Counted from the first letter of the stretch, positions 10,481-22,079 are shown. The stretch is DNA of 63,848 bases from Nemertoderma westbladi (GCA_032718475.1 JAUCBJ010000532.1:1-63848); one strand, 5' to 3'. Numbers and translations are program-made. The notes: generated by a model not told the origin, from the letters alone.

Positions 10481-10935
10481 AGACGGGCACATTGGGTGCC
10501 AGGTAGTAGAAGAGTAGAGAGGGCACATAGGGTGCCAGGTAGTAGAGTTAGAGTGTTAGAGGTAGTAGAGAGGGTACATAGGGTACCAGTGAGTAGAAGA
10601 GTAGAGACGGGCACGTAGGGTGCCAGGTAGTAAAGTTAGAGTGTTAGAGGTAGTAGAGAGGGCACATAGGGTGCCAGAGAGTAGAAGAGTAGAGACGGGC
10701 ACGTAGGGTGCCAGGTAGTAGAGTTAGAGAGTTAGAGATAGAGTAGAGTAGTAGAGAGGGCACATAGGGTGCCAGGTAGTAGAGTTAGAGAGGTAGTAGT
10801 GTAGTAGAGAGGGCACATAGGGTGCCAGGTAGTAGAGTTAGAGAGGTAGTAGTGTAGTAGAGAGGGCACATAGGGTGCCAGGTAGTAGAGTAGAGCAGAG
10901 AGGGCACATAGGGTGCCATATAGTAGAGTGGTTGT
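10481..10935 (+). repeat. Hairpin array 2: GGCAC-loop-GTGCC units
   Basis: About ten units of GGCAC, a five-base loop (mostly ATAGG) and GTGCC, separated by AGTAGAGTTAGAG spacers. One unit near 10,574 instead reads GGTAC-ATAGG-GTACC, with both stem strands changed together. Confidence 0.88.
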
Positions 10936-11880
10936 GGGCACCGCAAGCGCCACGTAGTTAGAAGAGTGGAGTAGAGTTAGTAGAGCTAGTTAGTAGAGTT
11001 AGCAGAGCTAGTGGAGTAGAGTTAGCAGAGCTAGTGGAGTAGAGTTAGTAGAGCTAGTTAGCAGAGTTGGTAGACTCAGAGGAGTCAAGTAGAGTTAGTA
11101 GAAGTAGAAAGTTAGTAGGAGTTAGTTAGACTTAGTAGAGAGTTAGAGTCAGTAGAAAGTTAGAGGCTCTCAGTTAGAGCTAGAAGTAGTAAGAGTTAGT
11201 AGTTAGCAGAGTTAGTTAGATAGTTAGAGTTAGTAAGCAGTAGGTAGATAGTATGATAGCACAGGGGTAGCATTAGAGATTAAAGCCTTAGGGAGTGACA
11301 AGAGAGTGGAGAGGTGATAGTGCGGAGTGCGGAGAGAGTGGTGTAAGTACTATAGTCATACAACCTTTCTCAATTAGCTACTGGGACTGGGGGGCTAACT
11401 GACTATGGCACTAGGGACAAGACGCCAGACAATTTCACATTTCCTGAGTGCGACGGCACGGGGGGGGGTGAGATTCGTCAGAAGGGATGAGGTAGTCAAA
11501 GTGGGGTTGAGGAACGGAGTAAGAGTGCGAAGTGCGGAGAGAGTGCGAACGCAATTCTAGTGTGGGGGGGGAGAATAAGAGGCTGAGTGGGGGACGAGGA
11601 GGTCCGAGGGTATGAGAGAGTTAGGGTGAGAGTGGAGAGGAGATAGGGCGAAAGTGTTGGGGAAACAAAAGTTGCGTGAGAGGCGAGCGCGATCGGCCCG
11701 ACATGAGACGCCAGGCACACAGGGTAGCGTTATCATACCCATAGGCGGCAGCCTGGAAAGCCGACTCCGAGAGAAAAGAATTCCACCCCACACCCGATAC
11801 TAGATCGGGATCCAGCGGGATTGTAGCGCACTTTTTTGGTTGATGCTATCTTCTTACCGGGAAGATAGCATGGGGGGGAG
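10936..11880 (+). other. 3' non-coding part of the LTR element with polypurine tract
   Basis: Low-complexity AGTTAGTAGAG repeats to about 11,250, then unique G-rich sequence ending in the polypurine tract ATGGGGGGGAG right before the 3' LTR. A short inverted repeat, ATGCTATCTTC...GAAGATAGCAT (about 11,842-11,870), lies just upstream of the tract and may form a hairpin in the RNA. Confidence 0.7.
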
Positions 11881-12410
11881 TGTTAGCTTATTCAATCCCG
11901 CTAACATCCCATAAAGTTATAAGCCGATAAGCAATATTGGGAGCCACGAGATTGGATAATTAACCAACTCGTGCCATCCCAATAAGAATGGGAAGGAAGC
12001 ACACAATAGAGGGTCAGGGGCCAAACCCCTAACCCAGAGAGAATAGGTGGAGTGAACGGGAACACTCCAAAGGGCGCCAACAAGGGTATCAACCAATCAG
12101 AGGGGGGCAAGGCATCGATTAGGTAGTGATTAGGCCAACCGTGCAATATAACCAGTAACCCAATATCAGTAATTCAGTTATCTCAGTGCAGTAGTGCTAG
12201 CATAGGTTAATTAGTTTAGATAGGGGAGCACGGGACTTTTAGTTACCGTATCCCGCCTTCCATATACTATACAATATATCTATATCTTATACCTCTATTA
12301 TTATACACCGAACTTCAGAACTCATTTTACTTTCATTCACTCTTTATACACGGCGGGGACGCGTGAACTAAATACCGGATAAATCGGGATCCCTCCTGGA
12401 TCCCGTCACA
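11881..12410 (+). repeat. 3' long terminal repeat
   Basis: 530 bp, TG...CA, same length as and apparently identical to the 5' copy. TATAT follows directly and matches the bases preceding the 5' LTR. Confidence 0.93.
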
Positions 12411-12415
12411 TATAT

Positions 12416-14530
12416 AAAGCGACGTAAAGACGAAAAGAAAATAATAGCCTCGCGCAGGTACAAAACCATTCAACATTAAGATTTGTAGAAAAATTAGGGG
12501 GGGGGGCGTGTCACTGAATTACGACACTATATTCTGGGACATGGTGTATATATTATGTAATACTGCATCAAGTTCAAAGGTATAATATTGACTGTAATTA
12601 AAATATGGAGATTTAAAAAAAGTTTTGGAACAATCAGGTCAGCTGAAACTTGGTGGAAGTATTTGGGTAAAATGTGATAACTCTGAATACTTAATTTCCT
12701 TCGCTTCGAAATAAATTTATTTACTTTGAAAATAACTGGAATAAGTTGTCTTCTAGAATGTAATAAGAAAGTCACAAACAACTGCAAATAAAAAAGACAG
12801 GGACGCAAATACCATCTCTGCGAATTAATATCACGCCTCAATGTTAAATTCTGAATTTAGGGAAAGGAGCAGTATTCGAAGAGACAGTAACAAAGTACCC
12901 TGCAATATCCTACTGTAAAGTCTGTGAATCAAAACGTAATCCGACCTTCTCACCAAAACAGTAAACTCTAAGTAAGCAAACTATTGCAGTATCGGTCTCT
13001 TATAACCGGTGAGGCAGAAGACAGTCTACGGACGGACAAACTTCGATAAAACAAAATCCCGCGCAGCGAATCCTAAAATCGGGCTGACTCACTGACGGAC
13101 TAAGGGCGCTCGTATACTTTGCCGCGGTGTGATTTATATGTGGGTGAGAGATAGAGGCGCTAGCTAGATGTCTAACTAGCGGGCAAAGTGCAGTACGGAC
13201 AAAATTATTTTATATATTTTGAGGTGTAAATAATTCTTAACGCGTGTGTCTTGATTCTAACAGTCAAAATCAGTTTTAGATCCTTCACATATATAATTAC
13301 TGGGTCGGGTGTACATTTTACAAATATTCTAATTTTATAACTTGTAGGTCCAATACTCACGAATGATAAGGCTCCTTCCCCTTTTGTGTATTTCCAGGAC
13401 TCAAATTCAGGCATAAGGTTAATACTACGCCCAGAATTCGGCAATTTAATTTACCAGGTCCCTAATACTAAGAAGAAATGTGTTAGTTTACTACAGTAGG
13501 CGTACAGTTACAAATAGCTAGCCTGGCGTCCTATCTAGAATTTTGGTTGCCTAGGTGGGCACGGCAACTCCCTATCAGAATGTCGGCGGGGACACGGTAG
13601 ATGTTAGTATCCCTAATAGCCTCAATTTATTGCGCCTAGCAGTAAACTGCCCTACCGCCTGAACGGTACAATCCCAATTCAAGTAAAAACACAGTAACCC
13701 TTCCTGGCCTACAAGTTCTAATGCAAATGGACACCGTTGTACTACAAACAAGCCACCGACGCACCTATACCTGGCAAATGAGTTAGGCGTACAGCTTGCT
13801 GCACCCTACTAATGTGCATGCCTTGTACTGGTGTGCCTGCGTCCTATCTGTGTACTAGTATCTCTCTGCCTGATCTCTTCCTCCCCCGTAGGAATGTGAA
13901 GGTCTACTGCGGGTTTTTCTGAATTAAGACAGTACAGTCCCTAAATGTAATTTTTAGCGCACAGCGTGTCAGTACCTCTACCTTCGATCTTAGGTCTTAC
14001 GCTTAGGTAACGAGGCATCGAACGCTGTCTAACCTTTCAGGCGATGGGCGAATAACTAAGAATGGGTATTGCGGGTTGTCTCCTTCCTACATTCCTCCGA
14101 TGTTCCCGTCTATTGCCGCGGTCCGATGTCTAGCCTGCCATCTGTCTTTCAGTGGTGTTCACCGTGGTGAAACATAGTAAAAGCAGATGTAACAAATGCT
14201 TTCTAACTTTATTAAAAATAAACGATAACTAATATACAATAAATGTAACAAGAAGTAGTATCAGAAGTGAATGTGGTTGGAAGTGATAACTAATGAACAA
14301 ATCGCACCTTTTATAGCAAATTAGTGCTGCTAACAATCTAGATAAATCTAGATTGTTCTATGAGTTCTACTAGGTTTTTAAAGATAATCATTGGTCCAGC
14401 AAACACGTATCTTGCACGACATTGGTTACTATCTAATAACTGCAATCGCATTGGTTAATCTACCTTAAGCAGATACAATTAATTCGTAGCGGTTAATTCA
14501 AATGAGTTGAAACTTAGCATAAAAAATAAT
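12416..14530. other. Intron, little recognised
   Basis: About 2.1 kb of mostly unique intronic sequence. A minus-strand open frame at 13,205-13,444 contains a possible exon-like piece ending before GTGAGT, but an in-frame stop lies near its best 3' splice site, so I do not call it. The only structure is a perfect hairpin near 14,340, listed separately. Confidence 0.45.
14332..14357. other. Perfect 11-bp hairpin
   Basis: AACAATCTAGA, loop TAAA, TCTAGATTGTT: an 11-bp stem without mismatch. It stands alone in intronic DNA with no U tract that would suggest a terminator. Confidence 0.75.
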
Positions 14531-14605
14531 TCACACTTACTAGGATTTGAACTCGATACCTACTACACGAATTTCTAACGCTTAACCGACTGAGCTACTG
14601 AACCA
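14531..14605 (-). mobile_element. tRNA-like sequence (SINE head or decayed tRNA)
   Basis: The minus strand reads an A box (TAGCTCAGTCGGTTAAG) and a B box (GAGTTCAAATCC) at tRNA spacing. The acceptor and T stems do not pair well, so a functional tRNA is unlikely; a tRNA-derived SINE head is the better explanation. Confidence 0.55.
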
Positions 14606-15179
14606 CTAAAACAATGTTATACAAATAGATATGGTAAATGCAAATAAGGACTTAATGTAATCTTTATAGCAAGTTAATTCGAACAAAATAAAATTTTGAA
14701 AATCCACGGCTTTATGGGGATATAATTCTATAAGCAGGTTGCCAGTGGCACGTTATTTTTAACCAAAACTATAAACTAAACACAATAGAATAGGTTACAG
14801 TTTTATTTTTGAGAGTAATCAGCTGTTAATTGCGTCCAATTTCTCCTGGAGAGGGATGAATTTGTATTGCGTCCAGTCCCCCCCCCCCCCCCCCCCCCCC
14901 CCTATCTGAAATAAAGAACAATTATTATTAAATAATTTATTTTTGATTCTCAGTATTAATTTGATTTAACAAATATGTTATTTATTATTTATTACCTGGG
15001 ATCTTCTTGGTGCCCTCGAAAACTTCTGATCCTGCTCATCCGCAACAGCTTGCCATTCCTTTGAAAAAAATATAATAATATATAAAATTAATAATATATC
15101 TTTAACTGCAAAGTCTAGGTCAGAAAGGTTCTTGGCTGGATATTTTCGTCTTCTGGAGCCAGTAGTGGTTGTTAACCAC
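14606..15179. other. Intron with a 25-base C tract
   Basis: AT-rich sequence with no gene seen. A run of 25 C occupies 14,878-14,902. Confidence 0.45.
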
Positions 15180-15593
15180 CGCTTCGATTTTATGATGGTC
15201 TATGGATGAACAAATTCCACCACAATTCGAACAATAATTGTGTGTGCAAGGTGCCACTGTCAATGGTAGACACAAATATCATCGAACCATCGTGTATTGC
15301 TCTGGTTACTGCAGTAATTTCCTGAAAGCATGATGAATATCTGTGCTGAGAAGACTCGGAGTAGAAGTCAACAGACAAAGTTACCGGAGACTGTCTGTTT
15401 CCTTCCATGGTCCCACGACCTTTACGGAACCCATTCTGATTTCCAAGTAGCAGTCTCTCACAACCGGATCCCTGATGCGATTCAATAGAATTCTGTTGTA
15501 TAGCTTTGCAGCAATTATTGAGATCAACGAGATTCCACGAAAAGATCAGTTGAGTATTAGGTTGTCCTTCTTGAGGACGGGAACAAAGAAGGA
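15180..15593 (-). mobile_element. LINE reverse-transcriptase fragment, broken
   Basis: The minus strand keeps pieces of the same LINE family as at 17,800-19,365, such as LLLGNQNGFRKGRGTME and a decayed VSTIDSG stretch. Frames shift between the pieces and the copy stops at a run of 26 C (15,594-15,619). It is a dead, heavily truncated copy. Confidence 0.7.
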
Positions 15594-15619
15594 CCCCCCC
15601 CCCCCCCCCCCCCCCCCCC

Positions 15620-15987
15620 AGCCTCATAATTTTATCTAAATTTCAATCATATGCTACGAATTTTGTTATGATGATAGTTTGACAATATATCCATCCTACT
15701 GCTGATAGAGCGGGATTTTTCCATTTATGAGCTATTTCGATACAACAAGCCGTTGAAAACCTTATTTTAGCAATATTTAGCCATCTCAGTCTGCATTATT
15801 TTTATCATTGTTTAGTTGAGCTTTGAAAACTCTCCATCTTATTTCTTCAACATGCGTTATTAATATTCTAGAATTGAGTAAATAAAACAATTATAATTAT
15901 AGCGATGGTGTATAGTTTACGTAGAAAAATTAAGTTATATGATTCGCTACTGTTTTAAATAAATCCAAATAAATAAACTAAACTTAC
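15620..15987. other. Intron, nothing recognised
   Basis: Sequence between the LINE fragment and the donor end of the FReD-3 exon. No feature seen. Confidence 0.45.
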
Positions 15988-16695
15988 CATTAAGTTTGCT
16001 TGTATTCTCATCTCCACTTTAGTAGCGGGGTCTTCACCAGTGAAGGTCTTCCAATAGGGCCCCATTTTATCTTTCCTCCCGTAGACCCCATTGAGGTTCG
16101 CATTCCCCCCACACAACCTATACCACCAACCAGACGAGGATTCCTCTCCACAATGACGATTTACGTCTCCGTCTTGGTCCCGATCCTTTGTAGAAAACGA
16201 CTGAAGATTTTGGTTAAAATAGTAGTTTTTATTTAAATATGTATAGGGTTTTGGATAATAGTTGGCACTAAACGAATCTTCGGCATCGCCTTTTATTTTA
16301 CTACCAGTTATGTTGAGCTGATAGTTTGTATCAGCTGAGCCGATTTTGAATGAATCATACTCGATGTACTTGTGAGTTCCGTTGTACCACAAATCCACTC
16401 GCATCTTGACACCATCTTTAGTATATTTATGAAGACTCTCCAATCCCAACCAAAACTCACCATCGACTTCACCAAACCCATCAACGTAGTCCGACCAACC
16501 TCTGTTAAAGTCCATAGACCCATCGACCCGTCTCTGAAACATCAACCAAGGGCCTTCAGCGTACGTCGTGTCGCAACGTATATATCCCCGTAAACTGTAT
16601 AAATTATTACGGATTATTTCCGTGGTATTTTCTTTTACTAGCTGACCACATGGATTACTCCCGCGAGCCGGGCTAAAATTTATCGGATGCGGTTC
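15988..16695 (-). CDS. Fibrinogen-related protein, divergent FReD exon (FReD-3)
   Basis: 236 codons between a 3' splice site (tttgtag before GAACCG) and a donor (ATG before GTAAGT), phase 0 at both ends. Landmarks are GYIRCD, WLMFQRRVDGSMDFNRGW, YVDGFGEVDGEFWLGLESLHKYTKDG, a calcium-loop-like DRDQDGD, SSGWWYRLC and NANLNGVY. It lacks the GIYKP entry of the other two FReDs and starts instead with a Pro-rich lead and PCGQLV. It also carries an extra Tyr/Asn-rich stretch (YYPKPYTYLNKNYYFNQN) before the calcium loop. It may follow FReD-2 in one transcript, because the donor of FReD-2 and the acceptor here are phase compatible, or it may be a separate gene. The last residues differ from the EISIGVD ending of its neighbours (QANLM). 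Confidence 0.85.
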
Positions 16696-17799
16696 CTACA
16701 AATAAAATACAAATTGTATTAATTAATTATGTTTATTACATCCAAACATTTGGATAAAATTTGTCGCACCTACACGTTAAAAGATAATTAATTCCGTAAT
16801 GACTGCTGATTTTAACTTGTTTCATCGCGGTCTAGATTTAGATACCCCTGTGGGAAAATGAATCATTTTCCCTCTGAACAGAGCTACTGTACCATCTTTC
16901 ACCCCAGTTTCTGTATATCTATCTATATCAGTTTTTGTTTCTTAAGGGAAGTTTATAATAATAATTTTTTGTCAAGGTTTTAAATGCCTCAGATGTGATG
17001 TCCGCAATAAAATACTGAGGTTTCCATGAATACGGGTATTTGTTGCTAAACATATTTCTACACAAAATTGATGTGGTGCATATTATTTAGGGAAACATAT
17101 TATTAATAAAGTGCACAGACGAAACAAAAAACACATGAGTGTCAGTAGGCATAGTAGTTTTTCCTTGGAAAGATAGAGCGATAGTTGTAGTGCCTTCGTT
17201 ACCATAGCAACACTTCAATAGTTTCTCTAAAATTGTCATATTTTCGATCAAAATTACCACCAGTTCAAGCCCACCAGTTAATCGCCATTCTGATTGCTAA
17301 GCTTTCAAAGAAATTGCTGTAGTCCATAGAAACGGGTCATTAATTCAAATTGCCCAAGGTGTCAAAGTCCATAAATCACTTTTTTATGTTAAGAGGGACC
17401 CCTAGACACCAAAACATCCAAAAAATGTAATCCGTCCAAAAATTTTCGGTTGGGCCAAAAAGAGGTACGTGGCTGCCGGACTATTAGTATATTATTTACA
17501 ATAGGAAAATATTGTTTGCAGTGGTTGATCGTACACCTAAAGTAGAGTCTGTACTGCTTTTATATGCTATGAATCACTAAATACTTTCAGTTTCAAATAT
17601 AAAGGTATTGAACATGTACAATTTACAACTCCAAAAATAATTAAATTATTAACCTCCTTTCTGCACCAAAAAATCATGCACTCCTTTGCACAAACTCAGA
17701 GAAAGTTAAACCTAAGTAATAATTATTACTAAATATTATTATTGAAAATATAATGATTGTTTTCATCTGTACAACTACATTCCATTCGACTACTACCTT
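16696..17799. other. Intron, with a small perfect inverted repeat
   Basis: Unique AT-rich sequence. GGGAAAATGA-A-TCATTTTCCC at 16,852-16,872 is a perfect 10-bp inverted repeat. No exon or repeat element was identified. Confidence 0.45.
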
Positions 17800-19365
17800 T
17801 TAGGTACCTTTGTAATCCGACAGTGAAGGCAGCTGCAAAGAGCATTAAGACCAATCGTGCCAGTGGAGTAGATGGTGTTCCCCCTCAGGTCTTTAAAATT
17901 ACCAGCGAGTGTTTAAAGCTCATCTATCCCATCATAGTAGACAAGTACCGAACAACAAGAGTCCCACAAGAAATGAAAACAAATAAGTTGGTGCCAGTTC
18001 CCAAGAAGGGCAACCTAACACTCTATGGTTCTTTTCGGGGAATCTTATTGATCTCAATTGCTGCAAAGCTATACAATAGAATTCTATTAAATCGAATCAG
18101 GGATCCCATTGAGAGACTGCTCCGTGGAAATCAGAATGGGTTCCGTAAAGGTCGTGGGACCATGGAGCCCATTTTGGCACTTAGAAGGATAAATGAAGAG
18201 TTATCAAAAAAGAAAGACAGGCATCTGGCTGTTATCTTTGTTGACTTCTTCAAGGCCTTTGATTCAGTCTCTCGCTCACGTATGTTCAGCATACTTTCAT
18301 TATATGGAATTCCTGATGAAATTATTGCAGCAATCAGATCAGTATACGATGGTTCGACAACACTTGTGTCTACTGTTGACGGTGACACAGAACCATTTGA
18401 AGTGTTAGGGGGCGTCCTCCAGGGAGACACACTTGCAACATTCTCATTCATAATTGTGGTTGACTATGTTCTACGCATGTCCTTAGATCATCATAATGAT
18501 GATGGGGTGATGATAACTCCACCGACTGGCTCCAGAAGTCGAGGGAATCCTGCCAAGTACCTAACTTATCTAGACTTTGCTGATGACTTAGGAGTACTCT
18601 CAGAATCGCTAGAGGGAGCCCAACGGCTCCTCAGCTCATTAGAACATGCTGCTTCTAGTGTTGGTCTTTTTATTAACTCCAGAAAGACCAAAATTTTGAC
18701 AGTTAACTTTGAAAGTCCTCAGCAAGTCTCTGAGTGGATGAGCATAAGCTCAAAGGATGATATGCTTGAGCATGTGGACGACTTCTGTTACCTGGGATCT
18801 TGGATCCGGAAGTCAGGTACACGATGCGTTATACCTTCGAATACGTAAGAGAAAGGCATGTGCAGCCTTGAATAGGCTTTCCAGGATTTGGAAGTCACCG
18901 AGAATTAATCGGAAACTTAATGTCCGATTATTTAGAGCAGCAGTAGTTCCAGTACTCCTCTACGGAAGTCCATGCTGGACTCTAACTGCTGAGGACACCA
19001 AATCTCTGTATGGCACATTCACAAGAATGCTACGCCGGGTTCATTGTGTCAAGTACAATGCACACATCTCCAACCAGACACTATATAACATTGGAGGTGT
19101 CTCATTGGTTCCCCCAAGCTTGACACTAGAACAAAATCGCCTCCGCTTTGCAGGACATTGCTTTCGCCATGAGGACCAGCCAGTGCATAATCTTGTACTT
19201 TGGCAGCCTCATTGAGTGAATAAGCATGGTGGACAGCCCATGACTTTCTTGAGACGCATCTTAAAGGAAACAAGCCTTGAAGATGCGGATGATCTAGCAA
19301 ATGTCATGGGTGATAGGGAGTCGTGGCAGCGCAATGTTGTCGACAAGGCGGCACAGCATTCTTAA
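17800..19365 (+). mobile_element. 5'-truncated LINE (non-LTR retrotransposon), pseudogene
   Basis: The plus strand encodes the reverse transcriptase and C-terminal part of a non-LTR retrotransposon. RT motifs in order: NRASGVDGVPP, NQNGFRKGRGT, FVDFFKAFDSV (motif A, catalytic Asp), GVLQGDTLATFSFI (motif B), LDFADDLGVL (motif C, FADD in place of the usual YADD) and GLFINSRKTK. Beyond RT, the reading frame breaks near 18,820-18,850 with missing sequence, continues in another frame (LNRLSRIWKSPRINRKLNVR...LLYGSPCWTL), meets a stop at 19,213-19,215 and goes on to 19,365. No endonuclease domain precedes it. It lies antisense in the intron between FReD-2 and FReD-3 and cannot move by itself. The clade is not certain. 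Confidence 0.88.
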
Positions 19366-19470
19366 AAATGCAGCCGCATACTGGCTTTTGTGAGGGATTT
19401 CTTTAAACTGACCAAATTATACACCGTATCATGAATTTACTCGAAAAAGTCAATACTAAATACAACAATA

Positions 19471-19516
19471 ACTTACATCTACTCCGAATAAACCAACCCT
19501 AATAACTTACATCTAC
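19471..19516 (-). other. Tandemly duplicated splice-donor context
   Basis: At the 3' end of the FReD-2 exon the string GGAGTAGATGTAAGTTATT occurs twice, 34 bp apart on the minus strand. The first copy is the natural exon end. Using the second would add a stop three codons beyond the first junction. Confidence 0.75.
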
Positions 19517-20245
19517 TCCAATGCTTATTTCAACTTTATCCAGAGGGTTATAACGACTAAATGTCCACCAAAACGGTCCTTTACGGTCCGTCGATCCGAA
19601 TCGACCATTTAGTCTAGACAACCCACACATTCTACCTTCTTGGTACCACCATCCCCCAGTCCCAGCTACATTATCACTGGCTGCACAATCCACTCCTAGA
19701 GATACTCGGCCTTTAGTTTTGAATTGAAGACCCGTAACCAATGAATTTCCAGCATTCCCATCAAAACTGGAATAAGTCATAGTAAAATTTGTATCTTCTG
19801 ATCCGACTGCAAAGTTGAAATATTTCGTGTAACTATGCTCTCCTTTGTACCACATATCAATGAGTAGAGTAACTCCGTCTCTAGAGTTCTTGTGGATGTT
19901 CTTCAACCCGATCCAATAATCGCTGTTAACTTCACCAAATCCTTCAACATAGTCGGCCCATTCGCGATCAAAGTCGACCGATCCGTGAACTCGTCGCTGA
20001 ATAACCATCCACTGTCCCGTTTCAGTTGCATGGCAACGTATTGCGCCATTTATTTCGTAAATTTTATCGGGTTTATAAATTCCGCTCTGTTGTTGGTCGC
20101 AGAGAGGGTACTCGTCAGTTAAACACTGTCTAAACTCGTCGCTACGCTCTTGTGTTTCGTCAAGTTTTCTGTTCAATTTTTCATAAAACATCTCGTTTCG
20201 TTTCACAGCAATATTCATAATAAATTTCCGAAATTTTTCTGTTGC
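19511..20245 (-). CDS. Fibrinogen-related protein, FReD exon (FReD-2)
   Basis: 245 codons between a 3' splice site (cttttag before GCAACA) and GAT followed by GTAAGT, phase 0 at both ends. It encodes a helical lead with NRKLDETQERSDEF, then GIYKPDKIYEINGAIRC, WMVIQRRVHGSVDFDREW, VEGFGEVNSDYWIGLKNIHK, GNAGNSL, DCAAS, TGGWWYQEG and LSRLNGRFG. The segment where the calcium loop usually lies reads KTKGRVSLGVDCAAS, without the DxDND-type acidic loop, so calcium binding is probably lost. Paired with the signal-peptide exon upstream it gives a secreted fibrinogen-domain protein. Closest relative in the window: FReD-1. Confidence 0.88.
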
Positions 20246-22079
20246 CTAAAAGAATATTATAAAGTTATTATGTAAGAAATATCAGAGTTCGTATTTAATA
20301 TATTTACAATTAAAATTTAAAATAATACATTTTATAGTAGTACTAGGAGTGGAACAGTTGTTCGCCTGTAATGAAATTCAAATTATATTCAAAACATAAC
20401 ACATAAGCAATGTATAAAATACTCCTAGGGTGGGTGGTCAATTTATCTATATAACACAATGTCTATTAAATATACTAAACATAGAATACTATTAATATTT
20501 CACTCAAATAGCCTTAATATATCTGAAATATAACTGCATAAGCAAGAACAATTTAATCGTGCTCGCAAAATCTAGAGATGGTACTTATTCGAAGGCTTTC
20601 AGACATCGACATGCGCATACGGGTACTCGTTATGGTCAGCTGCTAATGCGGCTCAAAACCCGTGTAACGTTTCGTGGCTGCGAGGATCGCTTTAACGGTG
20701 GAATACCACCCTCAAAAACACAGACATCTGTTGGTGTCTGGCACCTCACGTAAATAAGAGTTTTCCCCAGTCTTGTATACGTCTTTTCCATTATTTTTAT
20801 ATTATCTACCAGCCAGGTTTCAGATCCTTAGAACTGAAGCAATCACGAAGTAATCAAAAACTTGCCTCTTTAAAGCGAAAGGTATGGAAGTGTTCGAAGT
20901 TAGGACAATTCCGACCCATTCAATGATCTGATGACATTTTCACGGGTTGAAATTGTCCGGGACGGAAGTGTCCTAGGTCGGAATTGTCCGGGTCTGAATT
21001 TTCCGGATCCCAAAAAATAAAAATAATTAATAGAAATTACAATTGAAGAAGAAGCTTGAGTAACCAATAATTACGAATTATATTTATTTATTAATCAAGC
21101 ACGTTAAATAAAAAACCTTACCGGTAGGTGTGTTATTACCAAAGTATGTAAAAAACTAAAAAGCAACAGGACCTAGACGTTGCATGCAATCAGTGATCAG
21201 CTGACAGCCGCTAGCTGATCGTTAGGTTTCGCCCTGCAGCTGAAGACATTCTCAGGAGACCAAGCCAAGCCAGGGCGCGGGGTCACGCTCTTCGCCCATT
21301 GGGTCCTTGAACATTCAGATTAATACTGGGATAAATATTTGAATTTTGGTATACTATCGGTAAAAATTAACACCCTAAATTTTATATTACTATTAGTTAA
21401 ATTAAACACTCTTTAAATTAAATTAAACTTAAAATCATAGTATCTCATTAGGTTCCGAATAGCCAAATTAATCTAAATTACATCAAATATTCCACCAATC
21501 AAAACATTCCACCTCTAAGTAAGCCGCGTCAGTATAGAGGACTTCCACGACTTCTTTTACTGTATTTATATTTAACATTATAAATATCTTAATATTTAAG
21601 GTTTCATAGTTATATCATTGGTCGCTAATATATTATATACACTTTTTTCTTAATATTGCCCTGCTTTACTCTTAGAACTCGTTGTCTTGCCGATCAATAC
21701 GGTAATTTAAGGATATTATCTCTTAATAGTATTGCCATACCACCATACCTAAAGGTGGCAGCGATTACTAGCACCACCGTGCTACACGCTGTTCCATCCG
21801 TCTAAATTAATAAAATTATCAATTTGTAACAATTTAAGTATTCCCATTGTGTATGTATGTATTGTTATTATTGGAAATATTATTGGAAAATAAACTGAAA
21901 TTGAATTGAAAATTGGACCTACCGATCAGCTGGGATGACCTGACCGTGCCAGAAATATTGCAAAAAACTAACTAATGCTTGAAGTTTTTTTACACAATTA
22001 TTTCTCGAACTGTATCATAAATACCATGAAGATAACTGTGTCATCCATAAAGATTAGAAGTGCAATCGCACCCTAAAAC
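20246..22079. other. Intron with short repeated motifs
   Basis: Intron between the signal-peptide exon and FReD-2. At about 20,890-21,010 several degenerate copies of a GTCGGAATTGTCCGGG-like motif occur. Near 21,197-21,222, GATCAGCT and AGCTGATC form an 8-bp inverted repeat around a short loop. No other element was identified. Confidence 0.45.

Larger units (their letters stand above)
5152..12410 (+). mobile_element. Complete LTR retrotransposon, gag-only (non-autonomous)
   Basis: Two direct terminal repeats of exactly 530 bp start TG and end CA, and I found no mismatch between them by eye. The element is flanked by TATAT on both sides (5,147-5,151 and 12,411-12,415), a 5-bp target duplication. 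A polypurine tract (GGGGGGGAG) directly precedes the 3' LTR. The interior encodes a Gag-like protein in two displaced frames, then about 2.5 kb of non-coding hairpin repeats. No protease, reverse transcriptase, RNase H or integrase motif is present, so it would have to use enzymes from another element. The cysteine-histidine pattern of its Gag resembles that of BEL/Pao Gags, including the one at 30,885-38,288, so a BEL-type helper is a reasonable guess. No canonical TGG primer-binding site follows the 5' LTR. Confidence 0.93.

Noticed and set aside
13344-13444. Possible exon (ending GALSF before GTGAGT)
   Set aside because: In-frame TAA lies between the best 3' splice site and the coding stretch, and the peptide matched no family with confidence.
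14531-14605. Functional tRNA gene
   Set aside because: A and B boxes are present but the acceptor and T stems do not pair, so it was listed as tRNA-like only. The same holds for the tRNA-like cores at 43.7 and 53.5 kb.
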